DNA of 54,644 nucleotides from SIG565 sp045590755 (GTDB taxonomy: Bacteria > Bacillota > Clostridia > Oscillospirales > Acutalibacteraceae), in assembly GCA_045590755.1 (NCBI GenBank), contig JAZNRP010000015.1:1-54644 (forward strand), read 5' to 3'. Positions 1 through 8,579 of this stretch are shown here, piece by piece. The position numbers were made by a program, and so were the translations under genes. Under the pieces are notes generated by a model. That model was not told the DNA's origin and did not search any database. It worked only from the letters and a program-made list of their open reading frames with translations. How positions within the stretch are numbered: position 1 is the stretch's first letter; the number at the start of each line of letters is the position of its first letter.

Positions 1-332
1 TCGTTTTCAATGTAAAAATCAAAGCCTGTTTTGTCTTTTAATATTTTGCAAAGGGGAGTGTCCTTAAAGTTAAGGTTTGCCGCTCTAATTACAGTGCCTG
101 TTGTCGGGTCGATAGCACCGGGGGAGCCAATACCCATAGCAACTATTTCTTCTTTTTTAATACCGGCATCTTCAATGGCCATATTTACGGCTTTAACCAT
201 ATCGTCTGCCATAAGTTCTGCCGATAAGGTGCGGTCAGTTTTTGCTTTACCGCGACCGATAATTTTATAATTTTCATCAACAACGCCTGCTGCGATGTTT
301 GTACCACCTAAATCAATTCCTAACCAATACAT
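1..332 (-). CDS. ROK family sugar kinase (glucokinase-like), 5' part only
   Basis: This is the first ~110 residues of a leftward gene that runs off the window edge. The N-terminus reads MYWLGIDLGGTNIAAG, the phosphate-binding DLGGTN motif of ROK kinases, followed by a GIGSPGAID segment typical of the family. ROK glucokinases phosphorylate glucose or related hexoses with ATP in the cytoplasm. The ATG at 332 has a purine-rich GGGAAAGGAAA upstream. It lies 32 bases downstream of hprK on the same strand, so the two are probably cotranscribed, pairing a sugar kinase with the carbon-control kinase. The sugar cannot be assigned because the substrate and zinc motifs lie outside the window. Confidence 0.85.
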   Translation of the reverse strand, partial: MYWLGIDLGGTNIAAGVVDENYKIIGRGKAKTDRTLSAELMADDMVKAVNMAIEDAGIKKEEIVAMGIGSPGAIDPTTGTVIRAANLNFKDTPLCKILKDKTGFDFYIEN

Positions 333-364
333 TTTAATTTTCCTTTCCCGTGTTTACTAATTTA

Positions 365-1324
365 TTAAAACGCTTTAACTTCAGTATTTGCGGCATCGTC
401 GCCGTTACCCATACCAAGTTTATTTAGCAGGTCTTCTGCTGCGTTATAACCAAGTTTTTTCTGGCGGTTATTCATAGCCGCAACTTCTATAATTACTGCA
501 AGGTTACGACCGGGCTTTACAGGTATAGTCAGAGATGCTATATCAAGCCCTAAAATATTAGTGGTTTCACTCTCAAGTCCCATACGGTCGTAGGTCTTGT
601 TTATATCCCACGGCTCAAGCTTGATTATTAAATCAATCTTTTCAGTAAGCTTTACCGCACCAACACCGAATATACGGCTGGCGTTAATAATTCCTATGCC
701 GCGCAGCTCAATAAAATGTCGTATGTTATCGGGTGCAGAGCCAACAAGGGATTTACTTGAAACCTTGCGGATTTCAACTGCATCATCTGCAATAAGTCGG
801 TGTCCGCGTTTTACAAGCTCAATAGCGGTTTCACTTTTACCAACACCGCTCTCTCCCAGTAACAGTATACCTTCACCGTATACTTCAACAAGTACACCGT
901 GACGGGTAATTCTGGGGGCTAATTGAAGATTTAAAAAAGCAATGAGTGATGCCATAAATTCTGATGTGCCCACATTAGTTTTAAGCAGCGGTATTCCGTG
1001 TTTTTCCGCATGCGGTTTTAAGCGGTCGGCAATATCAAGGTTGCGCGACACAACAACAGCAGGTGGGGAGCACTCAAACAATTTTTCAATTACCCGGTCA
1101 AACTCATTGCTATCAAGCTTTTCAAGATAGGAGCTTTCGGTTTTTCCAAGTATCTGAATTCTATGATTATCAAAAAATTCATAATATCCAATCATTTCAA
1201 GACCCGGACGGTTAACATCTGAACTGTTAATCATAATATCGTCAGGCGACTTTGGCATATATAATTCTTCAAGGTTGTGTTCCTTAATTATTCGTGAAAG
1301 TGATACCGAAAAAGTTTGTGCCAT
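365..1324 (-). CDS. hprK: HPr kinase/phosphorylase
   Basis: Bifunctional HPr(Ser) kinase/phosphorylase, the sensor enzyme of Firmicute carbon catabolite repression. It phosphorylates Ser46 of HPr and reverses this when phosphate is high. At 319 residues it has the usual length. The Walker A motif GESGVGKS is at residues 157-164, the likely catalytic His follows Arg141, an Asp-Asp pair is at 180-181, and the family signature IELRGIGIINAS is at 205-216. The N-terminal ~130 residues form the DRTGG-like domain. It is divergent from ychF and sits just upstream of a ROK sugar kinase. No C-terminal truncation is apparent. Confidence 0.95.
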   Translation of the reverse strand: MAQTFSVSLSRIIKEHNLEELYMPKSPDDIMINSSDVNRPGLEMIGYYEFFDNHRIQILGKTESSYLEKLDSNEFDRVIEKLFECSPPAVVVSRNLDIADRLKPHAEKHGIPLLKTNVGTSEFMASLIAFLNLQLAPRITRHGVLVEVYGEGILLLGESGVGKSETAIELVKRGHRLIADDAVEIRKVSSKSLVGSAPDNIRHFIELRGIGIINASRIFGVGAVKLTEKIDLIIKLEPWDINKTYDRMGLESETTNILGLDIASLTIPVKPGRNLAVIIEVAAMNNRQKKLGYNAAEDLLNKLGMGNGDDAANTEVKAF

Positions 1325-1410
1325 TAAGTTTCATCCCTTCCGTTTTTTTACATTGCTAACATAATTATACAATAATATTTATATAAAATAAAGTTTTTTT
1401 TGCATTTTTC

Positions 1411-1439
1411 TTGATTAAATTACAATAAAACTATATAAT
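1411..1439 (+). promoter_or_regulatory. Predicted sigma-A promoter of ychF
   Basis: TTGATT, 17 bases, then TATAAT, ending about 36 bases before the ychF start. Assigned by consensus match and position in the hprK/ychF divergent gap. Confidence 0.6.
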
Positions 1440-1475
1440 TGGTAGAGAAAGACATTGATATGGAGTGAAAAAACT

Positions 1476-2585
1476 ATGAAACTCGGAATTGTAGGACTTC
1501 CAAATGTAGGGAAATCTACACTTTTTAATGCTATAACAAATGCGGGTGCGGGTGCGGCAAACTACCCGTTTTGCACCATTGACCCTAATGTCGGTGTAGT
1601 TGCAGTACCTGATAACCGCTTGGACCGATTGGCCGAAATGTACACAGTAGGCGATAAGGTTCCGCCCATAGTACCCGCGGTAATTGAATTTGTTGATATT
1701 GCAGGACTTGTAAAGGGTGCATCAAAGGGCGAAGGTCTTGGAAATAAATTCCTTGGAAATATACGCGAGGTTGATGCGATTGTGCATGTTGTGCGTTGCT
1801 TTGAAAACGATGATATAATTCATGTTGAAGGCTCTATTGACCCCGCTCGTGATATTGAAACTATTGATTTGGAACTTGTTTTTTCCGATATGGAAATGGT
1901 TGAACGCAGAATTGCAAAAACTACAAAAGACCTTAAAGGTAATAAGACCTTACAAGGTGAGCTTGACTTTTTAAAGCAGCTATATTCTGTGCTTGAAAGT
2001 GGAAAATCGGCAAGAAGTATGGCGCTTACCGATGAACAGGCCGAAATAATGTCAACTTTAAACCTTTTAACTTCTAAGCCGATAATCTATGCGGCTAATA
2101 TGAGTGAAGATGATTTTATCGGCGGTGTCATTGAAGAAAACAAATATTTCGCCATAGTTAATGAAATTGCCGCTAAAGATAACGCACAGGTTTTACCGAT
2201 ATGCGCTCAGATTGAAGCCGATATGGCAGATATGGAACAAGAAGAGAAATTATTGTTCTTAGCCGAACTCGGACTTGAAAGCTCGGGACTTGACCGTCTT
2301 ATTCAAAAAAGCTATGCGCTGCTCGGCCTTATATCGTTCTTAACCGCAGGTGAAAAGGAAGTAAGGGCTTGGACCATTCGTAACGGACTGAAGGCACCAC
2401 AGGCGGCGGGTAAAATTCACAGTGATTTTGAGCGTGGATTTATTCGCGCACAGGTTATAGCGTATAAGGATTTGGACGAGTGCGGAAGCATAGCCTCCGC
2501 GCGTACAAAGGGACTTGTACGCACAGAAGGTAAGGAATATGTTATGCTTGACGGCGATGTTGTTGAATTCCTTTTCAATGTATAA
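1476..2585 (+). CDS. ychF: Redox-regulated ATPase YchF (Obg-like family)
   Basis: Universally conserved OBG-family NTPase that prefers ATP and associates with ribosomes. The G1 motif GLPNVGKST is at residues 7-15, PFCTI at 31-35, and DIAGLVKGASKGEGLGN is the G3 region. The C-terminal TGS domain shows the FLTAGEKEVRAWTI and HSDFERGFIRAQV signatures. The start is ATG 1476, giving 369 residues. An upstream in-frame ATG at 1455 would add MIWSEKT and overlaps the ribosome binding site GGAGTG at 1462-1467, so it is rejected. Downstream genes follow on the same strand. Confidence 0.96.
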   Translation: MKLGIVGLPNVGKSTLFNAITNAGAGAANYPFCTIDPNVGVVAVPDNRLDRLAEMYTVGDKVPPIVPAVIEFVDIAGLVKGASKGEGLGNKFLGNIREVDAIVHVVRCFENDDIIHVEGSIDPARDIETIDLELVFSDMEMVERRIAKTTKDLKGNKTLQGELDFLKQLYSVLESGKSARSMALTDEQAEIMSTLNLLTSKPIIYAANMSEDDFIGGVIEENKYFAIVNEIAAKDNAQVLPICAQIEADMADMEQEEKLLFLAELGLESSGLDRLIQKSYALLGLISFLTAGEKEVRAWTIRNGLKAPQAAGKIHSDFERGFIRAQVIAYKDLDECGSIASARTKGLVRTEGKEYVMLDGDVVEFLFNV

Positions 2586-2629
2586 ACCTTACCGATTTAC
2601 AAAACATAAATTTATGAAGGGGGATTGTT

Positions 2630-3322
2630 ATGCCGTTTTATTTTGGAATTGACTATTATTATATTGTGCTGGTTATTCCCGCAATATTAATTTCTCTTGT
2701 TGCACAGATATTTGTCAAATCTTCTTTTTCTAAATATTCTAAAAGTGTTTGTGATTTAACAGGGGCAGATGCGGCAAGACGGGTATTAGAACAAAATGGT
2801 GTCAGTGGTGTTAAAATTGAACGCGTCCAAGGGAGCCTTACCGACCATTATGACCCCCGTACCAATACAATCCGTTTATCTGAAGGTGTGTACGACAGTA
2901 TGTCGGTATCAGCCGTAGGCGTTGCGGCACACGAAGCCGGACACGCAGTACAGTATGCTGAAAAATATTTACCCATAAAAATCCGTGCGGCAATAATTCC
3001 TGTTACACAATTAGGCTCTACTCTTTCTTGGCCCCTCTTGCTTTTAGGCCTTGTTTTTAATTATTCAATACTTGTAAATGCAGGTATAATTCTTTTTGGC
3101 TTGGTTGTACTTTTTCAGCTTGTAACCCTGCCCGTTGAATTCAATGCTTCTCGCCGCGCAGTAAAAGCGGTTCGAGATGGCGGGATTTTAGCCGATTATG
3201 ACCAGATTCGCGGTGTAAAAACCGTGCTTTCTGCGGCGGCTATGACCTATGTTGCAGCACTTTTAGTATCTTTAGCGCAAATGTTAAGACTTTTATTACT
3301 ATTTAACCGTAGAAGAAGATAG
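2630..3322 (+). CDS. Membrane zinc metallopeptidase, YugP-like (Zn_peptidase_2)
   Basis: A 230-residue membrane protein. An N-terminal transmembrane helix covers about residues 9-28. The zinc motif HEAGH is at 101-105, and a likely third ligand is Glu170 in PVEFNASRR. Two hydrophobic segments at ~121-145 and ~147-168 separate these motifs, and a final one lies near the C-terminus. This matches the YugP neutral zinc metallopeptidase family, whose substrates are not well established. A strong AAGGGGG ribosome binding site precedes ATG 2630. It sits between ychF and the HPr-kinase-like gene with short gaps, suggesting one transcript. Confidence 0.88.
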   Translation: MPFYFGIDYYYIVLVIPAILISLVAQIFVKSSFSKYSKSVCDLTGADAARRVLEQNGVSGVKIERVQGSLTDHYDPRTNTIRLSEGVYDSMSVSAVGVAAHEAGHAVQYAEKYLPIKIRAAIIPVTQLGSTLSWPLLLLGLVFNYSILVNAGIILFGLVVLFQLVTLPVEFNASRRAVKAVRDGGILADYDQIRGVKTVLSAAAMTYVAALLVSLAQMLRLLLLFNRRRR

Positions 3323-3331
3323 GGGAAAAGT

Positions 3332-4051
3332 ATGGCTATATATAACATAGCGGACCTTAATGTCTGTATGGATTTAAGGTATGAAAAAACGCTTAAACGC
3401 GCAGAAAAATATTTAATAAATGAAAATATTTCACCTGATATTTCGGTTAAGGCTACCGATGAACAGTTGAAAAAGACGGTAGACAGATTCGGAACAGATA
3501 AATTCATAGATGAATTCGAGTATGTAATTGTGGGTAACGAGTTTTACCGTAAGCTGCTAAATTTTGGCGGTATGATGCTTCATTCTTCCTGTGTTTCGGT
3601 TGACTCTACGGCATACTTGTTTTCTGCAAAAAGCGGCACGGGCAAATCCACCCACACTAAACTGTGGTTAGAGCTTTTAGGTGATAAGGCGGTTATAATT
3701 AATGATGATAAACCGGCTCTTCGCCATATTGACGGTGCCGTTTACGCCTACGGAACTCCATTTAGCGGCAAGGACCCGATAAATCAAAACATTAGAGCGA
3801 AAGTGGGCGGTATCTGTTTTATAGAACGGGCAGAAAAAAACAGTATACATAGATTAACCGTTTTAGAAGCAATACCATTAATACTTGAGCAAACCCCATT
3901 AAAATTGTCGGAAAAGGAGATGGACTTGCTGCTAACCGTTATGGATGAAATTCTTAAAACGGTACCCGTTTATAAGCTGTATTGTAATATGGATGTTAGC
4001 GCAGCGGAACTTTCTTATAGTACTATGAAAAGCGGTGAAGCAAATGGGTAA
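3332..4051 (+). CDS. HPr-kinase/PEPCK-fold P-loop protein of unknown function
   Basis: A 239-residue protein with a central SAKSGTGKSTHT Walker A loop at 98-109 and an Asp-Asp pair in INDDKPALR at ~125. The following YGTPFSGK segment is typical of HprK-like proteins related to phosphoenolpyruvate carboxykinase. It lacks the N-terminal domain of true HPr kinase; that enzyme is encoded separately at 365-1324. Such proteins are often found beside an S24/S26 peptidase in Clostridia, as here. The substrate is unknown; phosphorylation of a protein or peptide is only an inference. It overlaps the next gene by 8 bases in ATGGGTAA. Confidence 0.75.
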   Translation: MAIYNIADLNVCMDLRYEKTLKRAEKYLINENISPDISVKATDEQLKKTVDRFGTDKFIDEFEYVIVGNEFYRKLLNFGGMMLHSSCVSVDSTAYLFSAKSGTGKSTHTKLWLELLGDKAVIINDDKPALRHIDGAVYAYGTPFSGKDPINQNIRAKVGGICFIERAEKNSIHRLTVLEAIPLILEQTPLKLSEKEMDLLLTVMDEILKTVPVYKLYCNMDVSAAELSYSTMKSGEANG

Positions 4052-4493
4052 AACTGTTAAATTAGAAGAACTTTTACCTACCATTGAAGAGATACTTAAA
4101 AGTGGCGGTACGGCGACCTTTACTCCTAACGGAAACAGTATGCACCCAATGCTTAAAAGCGGGCGCGATACAGTAACATTAAAAAAAGCAGAGTTACCCC
4201 TTAAAAAATACGATTTGCCGCTTTACAGACTAAAAAACGGAAAATTTATATTACATAGGGTAATAGGTAAAAACAAAAACGGCTATATAATGCGCGGGGA
4301 TAATCTTCTTAAAAAAGAGTATGACATTACCGATGATATGATAGTTGGTGTCGTGGTTTCCTTTAACAGAAAAAGCAAAGATTATTCTGTAAAATCATTC
4401 AGATACAGACTATACTGTATGCTCAGAAACAATGGGGCCACAGTGCTTTTGAGAAAAATTAAACAAAAAATTAAAAGAAAGAAGCAACGGTAA
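4044..4493 (+). CDS. S24/S26 family peptidase, signal-peptidase-like
   Basis: A 149-residue protein. GNSMHPML at residues 30-37 carries the presumed nucleophile Ser32. ILHRV at ~69-73 places His71 where ER-type/SipW-type signal peptidases use His in place of Lys, and MRGDN follows. There is no convincing transmembrane anchor, unlike most signal peptidases, and the C-terminus is very basic. ATG 4044 is preferred over GTG 4035 because it gives an ATG/stop overlap with the upstream HprK-like gene, implying translational coupling. The target is unknown; the pair may mature or modify a peptide (inference). Confidence 0.75.
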   Translation: MGKTVKLEELLPTIEEILKSGGTATFTPNGNSMHPMLKSGRDTVTLKKAELPLKKYDLPLYRLKNGKFILHRVIGKNKNGYIMRGDNLLKKEYDITDDMIVGVVVSFNRKSKDYSVKSFRYRLYCMLRNNGATVLLRKIKQKIKRKKQR

Positions 4494-4510
4494 TCCGTTG
4501 CTTCTTTTTT
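4478..4510. terminator. Bidirectional intrinsic terminator
   Basis: A perfect 13-bp stem (AAAGAAGCAACGG and its complement) has a TAAT loop that includes the upstream gene's stop codon. T-runs on both strands serve the convergent S24 peptidase and prs genes. Confidence 0.9.
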
Positions 4511-4512
4511 AA

Positions 4513-5643
4513 TTATTGCTTGTTTTTGTATTCTTCTACTATCTTCTTGATGCGGTCTGCGGGGTCAAGCAGTTTGCTGATAGAGTTGTCGTAGTTAAGT
4601 GTATCAACAAGTAATGCGATATACTTTGACATATTAACATTTGAATACCAAGGTTTAGTAAGTAATTCTGGTTCGCTGTAGATAAGGTTTGTTGTGAAAA
4701 TCTTATGGATGTAACCGTTCTTGTAATATTCATCAAACTTGTCATAGCCTTCAACAAATAAACCGAAGGTCGAGAAGATAAAGATACGGTTTGCACCGCG
4801 TTCTTTAAGACGGGCGGCAATATCAAGCATAGATTCGCCCGAAGAAATCATATCATCAACAAGAATCAAATCCTTGCCCTTAACATCGGCACCAAGGAAT
4901 TCGTGTGCCTCAATGGGGTTTTTGCCGTTAACGATTATTGAGTAATTACGGCGCTTGTAGAACATACCGAGCTCAAGACCTAAAATTGATGAATAGTAGA
5001 TACATCTGCTCATACCGCCTTCGTCGGGGGAAACGATCATGGTGTGTTCGCGGTCAAGCTTAATATCTGGCACTGCGCGAAGAAGGGATTTAATCATCTG
5101 ATATGCGGCAGTAACATTGTCGAAGCCGTCAAGCGGAATCGCGTTCTGAACACGCGGGTCGTGTGCATCAAAGGTGATAATGTTTTTAACACCCATTGCA
5201 ACTAACTCCTGTAAAGCCATTGCGCAGTCCATAGATTCTCTTTTTGTTCTTCTGTGCTGCCTGCCTTCGTAAAGCATAGGCATAATAACCGTAATTCTTC
5301 TTGCCTTGCCGCCGAATGCCGCAATTACACGCTTTAAGTCTTGGTAGTGGTCATCAGGACTCATAGGAACAGTTTGTCCGTACATTTTGTAGGTAACACC
5401 GTGGTTAAAGCAGTCACATATAATGTAGGCGTCAAGACCGCGTGCTGTGTGGTTGAGTACACCTTTTGCTTCACCTGTGCCAAAACGCGGACAGTTAGCA
5501 GGAATAACGAAGGATTGGTCCTCTTCGGCACCGCGCCATTGCTTTAGATAGTAGTCCACCTTAGAAGAAATATCTTCGCAACCGCGCATACTAATAATCG
5601 CAAGGTCGCCAAAAGGTGTGTGTTTGAAATTAATTTCTGACAT
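4513..5643 (-). CDS. prs: Ribose-phosphate pyrophosphokinase (long clostridial type)
   Basis: PRPP synthase makes 5-phosphoribosyl diphosphate from ribose 5-phosphate and ATP for nucleotide, NAD, histidine and tryptophan synthesis. The PRPP-binding loop VDDMISSGES is at residues 262-271. A basic segment RQHRRTKRES at ~128-137 corresponds to the catalytic flexible loop. At 376 residues it is about 60 longer than the Bacillus enzyme, with an N-terminal extension and the insert CDCFNHGVTYKMYG, as in the divergent clostridial branch. A CAGGGGG ribosome binding site precedes ATG 5643. It is monocistronic, between a bidirectional terminator and a divergent promoter region. Confidence 0.9.
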   Translation of the reverse strand: MSEINFKHTPFGDLAIISMRGCEDISSKVDYYLKQWRGAEEDQSFVIPANCPRFGTGEAKGVLNHTARGLDAYIICDCFNHGVTYKMYGQTVPMSPDDHYQDLKRVIAAFGGKARRITVIMPMLYEGRQHRRTKRESMDCAMALQELVAMGVKNIITFDAHDPRVQNAIPLDGFDNVTAAYQMIKSLLRAVPDIKLDREHTMIVSPDEGGMSRCIYYSSILGLELGMFYKRRNYSIIVNGKNPIEAHEFLGADVKGKDLILVDDMISSGESMLDIAARLKERGANRIFIFSTFGLFVEGYDKFDEYYKNGYIHKIFTTNLIYSEPELLTKPWYSNVNMSKYIALLVDTLNYDNSISKLLDPADRIKKIVEEYKNKQ

Positions 5644-5754
5644 ATTTTTAACCCCCTGAATATTTTACATAGTACATAATAACACAAAATCCATCATAAA
5701 AAAAGCACTTTTTCACAAAATATTGTATTTTTTTGAAAATTTTTTCAAAAATCC

Positions 5755-5784
5755 TTGTAAAAGATATTCATGCAGTGTTATAAT
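5755..5784 (+). promoter_or_regulatory. Predicted sigma-A promoter of the DUF4886 pair
   Basis: TTGTAA, 18 bases, then TATAAT. The -10 box overlaps the region just after an upstream ATG at 5770, which excludes that ATG as the start codon of the gene below. Confidence 0.65.
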
Positions 5785-5805
5785 ACACGAAAAGGAGTGG
5801 TAATT

Positions 5806-6552
5806 TTGGAAATTTTAAGTATCGGTAACAGTTTTACTCAGGACCCACATAAGTGGTTGCACGATATCGCCGAAACAGCAGGCGAAAAAATCGAATGTCA
5901 CAATCTTTATATAGGTGGTTGTTCGCTTGAACGTCATTGGGACAGTTATGTTAATGATTTGGCGGATTATAGCTATGAGCTTAATGCTAAAACAATAAGA
6001 CCAATTACCCTTAAAGAAGCTCTGACAATGCAAAAATATGATGTAATTACCGTTCAACAGGCAAGCCATTTTAGTTTCAAGAAAGAAACCTATGTACCTT
6101 ACCTTGAAAATCTTTATAACGAAGTTAAAAAATTCCAACCCGATGCAAAAATTTATATTCAGCATACATGGGCGTATCAGGATGGCTATAATAGTGATTT
6201 TGATGCAGACAGTGAAAAGATGTATAAAGCAGTTGTAGAAGGTTATAAATATGCGGCAGAACTTATAAACTGTCCTATGATTCCCGTAGGTCCTTTTATA
6301 CAATATATTCGCCGCAATATACCCGAATTCAAGGGTGAAAACTGCATAAACATAACTCGCGATGGTTTCCATCTTGGTTATACATACGGTAGATTTGCGG
6401 CAGGTCTTATCTGGTTTGCAACCTTAACCGGCGGCGATATAGATAAGGTAAATGTAATACCCGTTGACCCCGACGGAGTTGCTGCAGACAAAGAAATAAT
6501 TGAAAAGATTAAGACGGCAGCAAAACGGTTTTTAAAAGAAAACAATATTTAA
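5806..6552 (+). CDS. DUF4886 domain protein, SGNH/GDSL-type hydrolase (copy 1)
   Basis: A 248-residue cytoplasmic protein without signal peptide. The SGNH block I equivalent is SIGNSF (Ser9), GGCS at ~37-40 is a block II candidate, QQASH at 84-88 lies in a conserved loop, and TRDGFHL places the Asp186/His189 pair of block V. The fold is typical of carbohydrate- or lipid-ester hydrolases; the substrate is unknown. TTG 5806 is chosen because it follows AAAGGAG by a good distance and the paralogue below begins with TTG in the same context. The next gene is a close tandem paralogue 24 bases downstream. Confidence 0.8.
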   Translation: MEILSIGNSFTQDPHKWLHDIAETAGEKIECHNLYIGGCSLERHWDSYVNDLADYSYELNAKTIRPITLKEALTMQKYDVITVQQASHFSFKKETYVPYLENLYNEVKKFQPDAKIYIQHTWAYQDGYNSDFDADSEKMYKAVVEGYKYAAELINCPMIPVGPFIQYIRRNIPEFKGENCINITRDGFHLGYTYGRFAAGLIWFATLTGGDIDKVNVIPVDPDGVAADKEIIEKIKTAAKRFLKENNI

Positions 6553-6576
6553 TTATTTAAGTGTAAAGGTGATTTT

Positions 6577-7338
6577 TTGGAAATTTTAAGTATTGGTAAC
6601 AGTTTTACCGAAGACCCTCACCAGTGGTTGCACGATATGGCAGAATCTGCAGGTTATGATTTGGTGTGTCATAATATTGCCATAGGTGGTTGTTCACTCG
6701 AACGCCATTGGGAATGCTTTGAAAGCGACAAACCCGACTATTTTTATGAATTGAACGCGAAATATTTAAGGAATATTTCTATCAAAGAAGCCCTTACGAT
6801 GCAAAAATATGATGTGGTAACACTGCAACAGGCAAGTCATTTCAGTTTCCAAAAAGAAACCTATCTACCATATCTTGAAGACCTTTATAACGAAGTAAAA
6901 AAAGCTCAACCCGATGCAAAAATATATATTCAGCAAACTTGGGCATATCAAGACGGGTATGATAGAGATGTTTTCGTGCAAGATTTTCAAAGCAGTAGCG
7001 AAAAAATGTATGAAGCGGTTGTAGATACATACAATTATGCGGCCAACCTTATAAAGTGCCCGTTGATTAAAACGGGTGACTTTATACAATATTTGCGCCG
7101 TAATTTGCCCGAGTTTAATAGTAAAGACGGCATTAATATTACACGCGACGGCTTCCATTTATCTTTCACATACGGAAGATTTGCGGCAGGTCTTATGTGG
7201 TATGCAACACTGTTAGGCGGCGATATAGATAAGGTAAATGTAATACCCGTTGACCCGGACGGAGTTGCTGCAGATAAAGAAATAATTGAAAAAATTAAGA
7301 CGGCGGCAAAGCAGTTTTTGAAAGAAATAAATATTTAA
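6577..7338 (+). CDS. DUF4886 domain protein, SGNH/GDSL-type hydrolase (copy 2)
   Basis: A 253-residue tandem paralogue of the preceding gene. It shares GNSF (Ser9), GGCS, QQASH and the DGFH catalytic pair. It is five residues longer through an insertion around residues 129-138, in the DGYDRDVFVQDF region. The last ~125 bases are almost identical to copy 1, while the rest is clearly diverged, suggesting recent gene conversion of the 3' end. The start is TTG 6577 after AAAGGTGA. The role is unknown; duplication could mean a split in substrate preference (inference). Confidence 0.8.
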   Translation: MEILSIGNSFTEDPHQWLHDMAESAGYDLVCHNIAIGGCSLERHWECFESDKPDYFYELNAKYLRNISIKEALTMQKYDVVTLQQASHFSFQKETYLPYLEDLYNEVKKAQPDAKIYIQQTWAYQDGYDRDVFVQDFQSSSEKMYEAVVDTYNYAANLIKCPLIKTGDFIQYLRRNLPEFNSKDGINITRDGFHLSFTYGRFAAGLMWYATLLGGDIDKVNVIPVDPDGVAADKEIIEKIKTAAKQFLKEINI

Positions 7339-7355
7339 TTTTGGAGTGTTGAAAA

Positions 7356-7664
7356 ATGGCAGAATTATTGGAAATTATTATGATTGTAAGTTTTGGTATT
7401 TCGTGGCCGCTTAATGTTATTAAGTCTTACAAGGCGCGTACAACAAAGGGAAAAAGCTTTTCCTTTTTGTGCTTAATTTTCTTTGGTTATATAGCGGGAA
7501 TTGCGTCTAAATTCGTAAATCCTGTGTATATGTCACAAATCGGACAAAAGTGGTATGTGCTTTTCTTCTATGTGCTCAATTTCCTTATGGTGGGCGCAGA
7601 TATTGTTATGTATTTCCGAAACCTAAGACTTGATAAAAAAGCACAGTCAAACGAAGAAAAATAA
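7356..7664 (+). CDS. PQ-loop/SemiSWEET-like small membrane protein
   Basis: A 102-residue protein with three predicted transmembrane helices, at about 5-22, 38-55 and 66-88. The first ends in a WPLNVIKSYKARTTKGKS segment that fits the PQ-loop signature (a Pro in the first helix followed by a cytoplasmic basic loop). SemiSWEETs of this size dimerise and transport sugars, but substrate and activity cannot be read here. The tail is charged and cytoplasmic. It follows the two DUF4886 hydrolases by 17 bases and precedes a terminator, so the three form one transcription unit. Confidence 0.7.
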   Translation: MAELLEIIMIVSFGISWPLNVIKSYKARTTKGKSFSFLCLIFFGYIAGIASKFVNPVYMSQIGQKWYVLFFYVLNFLMVGADIVMYFRNLRLDKKAQSNEEK

Positions 7665-7677
7665 ACTAAAGACCTAA

Positions 7678-7710
7678 ACCGAACCTTTAATTTAAATGGT
7701 TCGGTTTTAT
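7678..7710 (+). terminator. Intrinsic terminator
   Basis: ACCGAACC pairs with GGTTCGGT across a 12-base AT loop, followed by TTTAT. It ends the DUF4886/PQ-loop unit. Confidence 0.8.
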
Positions 7711-7735
7711 ATTTTTCAGTAAGCCAAAAATTGTG

Positions 7736-7764
7736 TTGCTATATTATAAATATTTTGTTATAAT
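7736..7764 (+). promoter_or_regulatory. Predicted sigma-A promoter of the thyX operon
   Basis: TTGCTA, 17 bases, then TATAAT, about 35 bases upstream of thyX. Confidence 0.65.
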
Positions 7765-7798
7765 AAATTGATTAATTATGTTTTAAGGAGTGGCAAAA

Positions 7799-8572
7799 AT
7801 GGCTAAAGTTACATTACTCGCTCACACACCCGACCCTGAAAGGACTATTGCCTGTGCGGCAAAGCTTTGTTATAGCCCCGCGTCTATCGATACGGTACAT
7901 AGCGGACTGACCGATGAAAAAACGGCATCTTTTGTTGAAATGCTTTCGGAAATCGGACACGAAAGTCCTATTGAACACGCGTCATTTACCTTTGGAATTG
8001 AAGGCGTATCTCGTGCATTGTTAGCGCAGATTACAAGACATAGAATTGCATCCTTCTCGGTGCAGAGTCAGCGCTATGTTGCCGAAAATAAGTTTGAGTT
8101 TGTAACACCGCCCGAAATACAGAAAGATAAGGAAATTGAAAAGATTTTCCTTGAAGCTATGGAAGAAGACCAGCGCTATTACAACAAGTTGGCCGATGCA
8201 TTAAAGGCGCGTCATAAGGCAGAATTTATTGCAAGCGGTAAGGATGAAAAAACTGCCGACCGATTGGCTGAAAAAAAGGCAATTGAGGATGCCCGATTTG
8301 TTCTTCCTAACGCGTGTGAGACCAAAATGATAGTTACAATGAATTGCCGCAGTTTGCTTAACTTCTTCCGTCACCGCTGTTGCCACCGCGCACAGTGGGA
8401 AATACAGGATGTCGCTAATCAAATGTTGGCGTTAGTTAAAGAAGTAGCACCAGAAATATTTAAAAAGGCGGGCCCGCCGTGTCTTAAGGGTGCTTGTCCC
8501 GAAGGCAAAATGTCTTGCGGTAAGGCTTCGGCGGTAAAAGAATATTACGCAAACTTAAAAGTAGGAGAATAA
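7799..8572 (+). CDS. thyX: Flavin-dependent thymidylate synthase
   Basis: Converts dUMP to dTMP using methylenetetrahydrofolate and FAD/NADPH, bypassing dihydrofolate reductase. The ThyX signature RHR-x7-S-x-R is exact at residues 80-92, with Ser90 and Arg92. It has 257 residues; a Cys-rich tail (CLKGACPEGKMSCG) near the C-terminus is additional. ATG 7799 is preferred over GTG 7790 because AAGGAG at 7785-7790 overlaps the GTG. It is followed seven bases later by a thymidylate-kinase-like gene, giving a two-step dTTP supply unit. It complements fhs and folC/folT elsewhere in the window. Confidence 0.96.
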   Translation: MAKVTLLAHTPDPERTIACAAKLCYSPASIDTVHSGLTDEKTASFVEMLSEIGHESPIEHASFTFGIEGVSRALLAQITRHRIASFSVQSQRYVAENKFEFVTPPEIQKDKEIEKIFLEAMEEDQRYYNKLADALKARHKAEFIASGKDEKTADRLAEKKAIEDARFVLPNACETKMIVTMNCRSLLNFFRHRCCHRAQWEIQDVANQMLALVKEVAPEIFKKAGPPCLKGACPEGKMSCGKASAVKEYYANLKVGE

Positions 8573-8579
8573 TTTTCAG

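Noticed and set aside
5770..5805. ATG 5770 as the start of the first DUF4886 gene
   Set aside because: It lies between the -35 and -10 boxes and the added residues are absent from the paralogue; TTG 5806 has the ribosome binding site.
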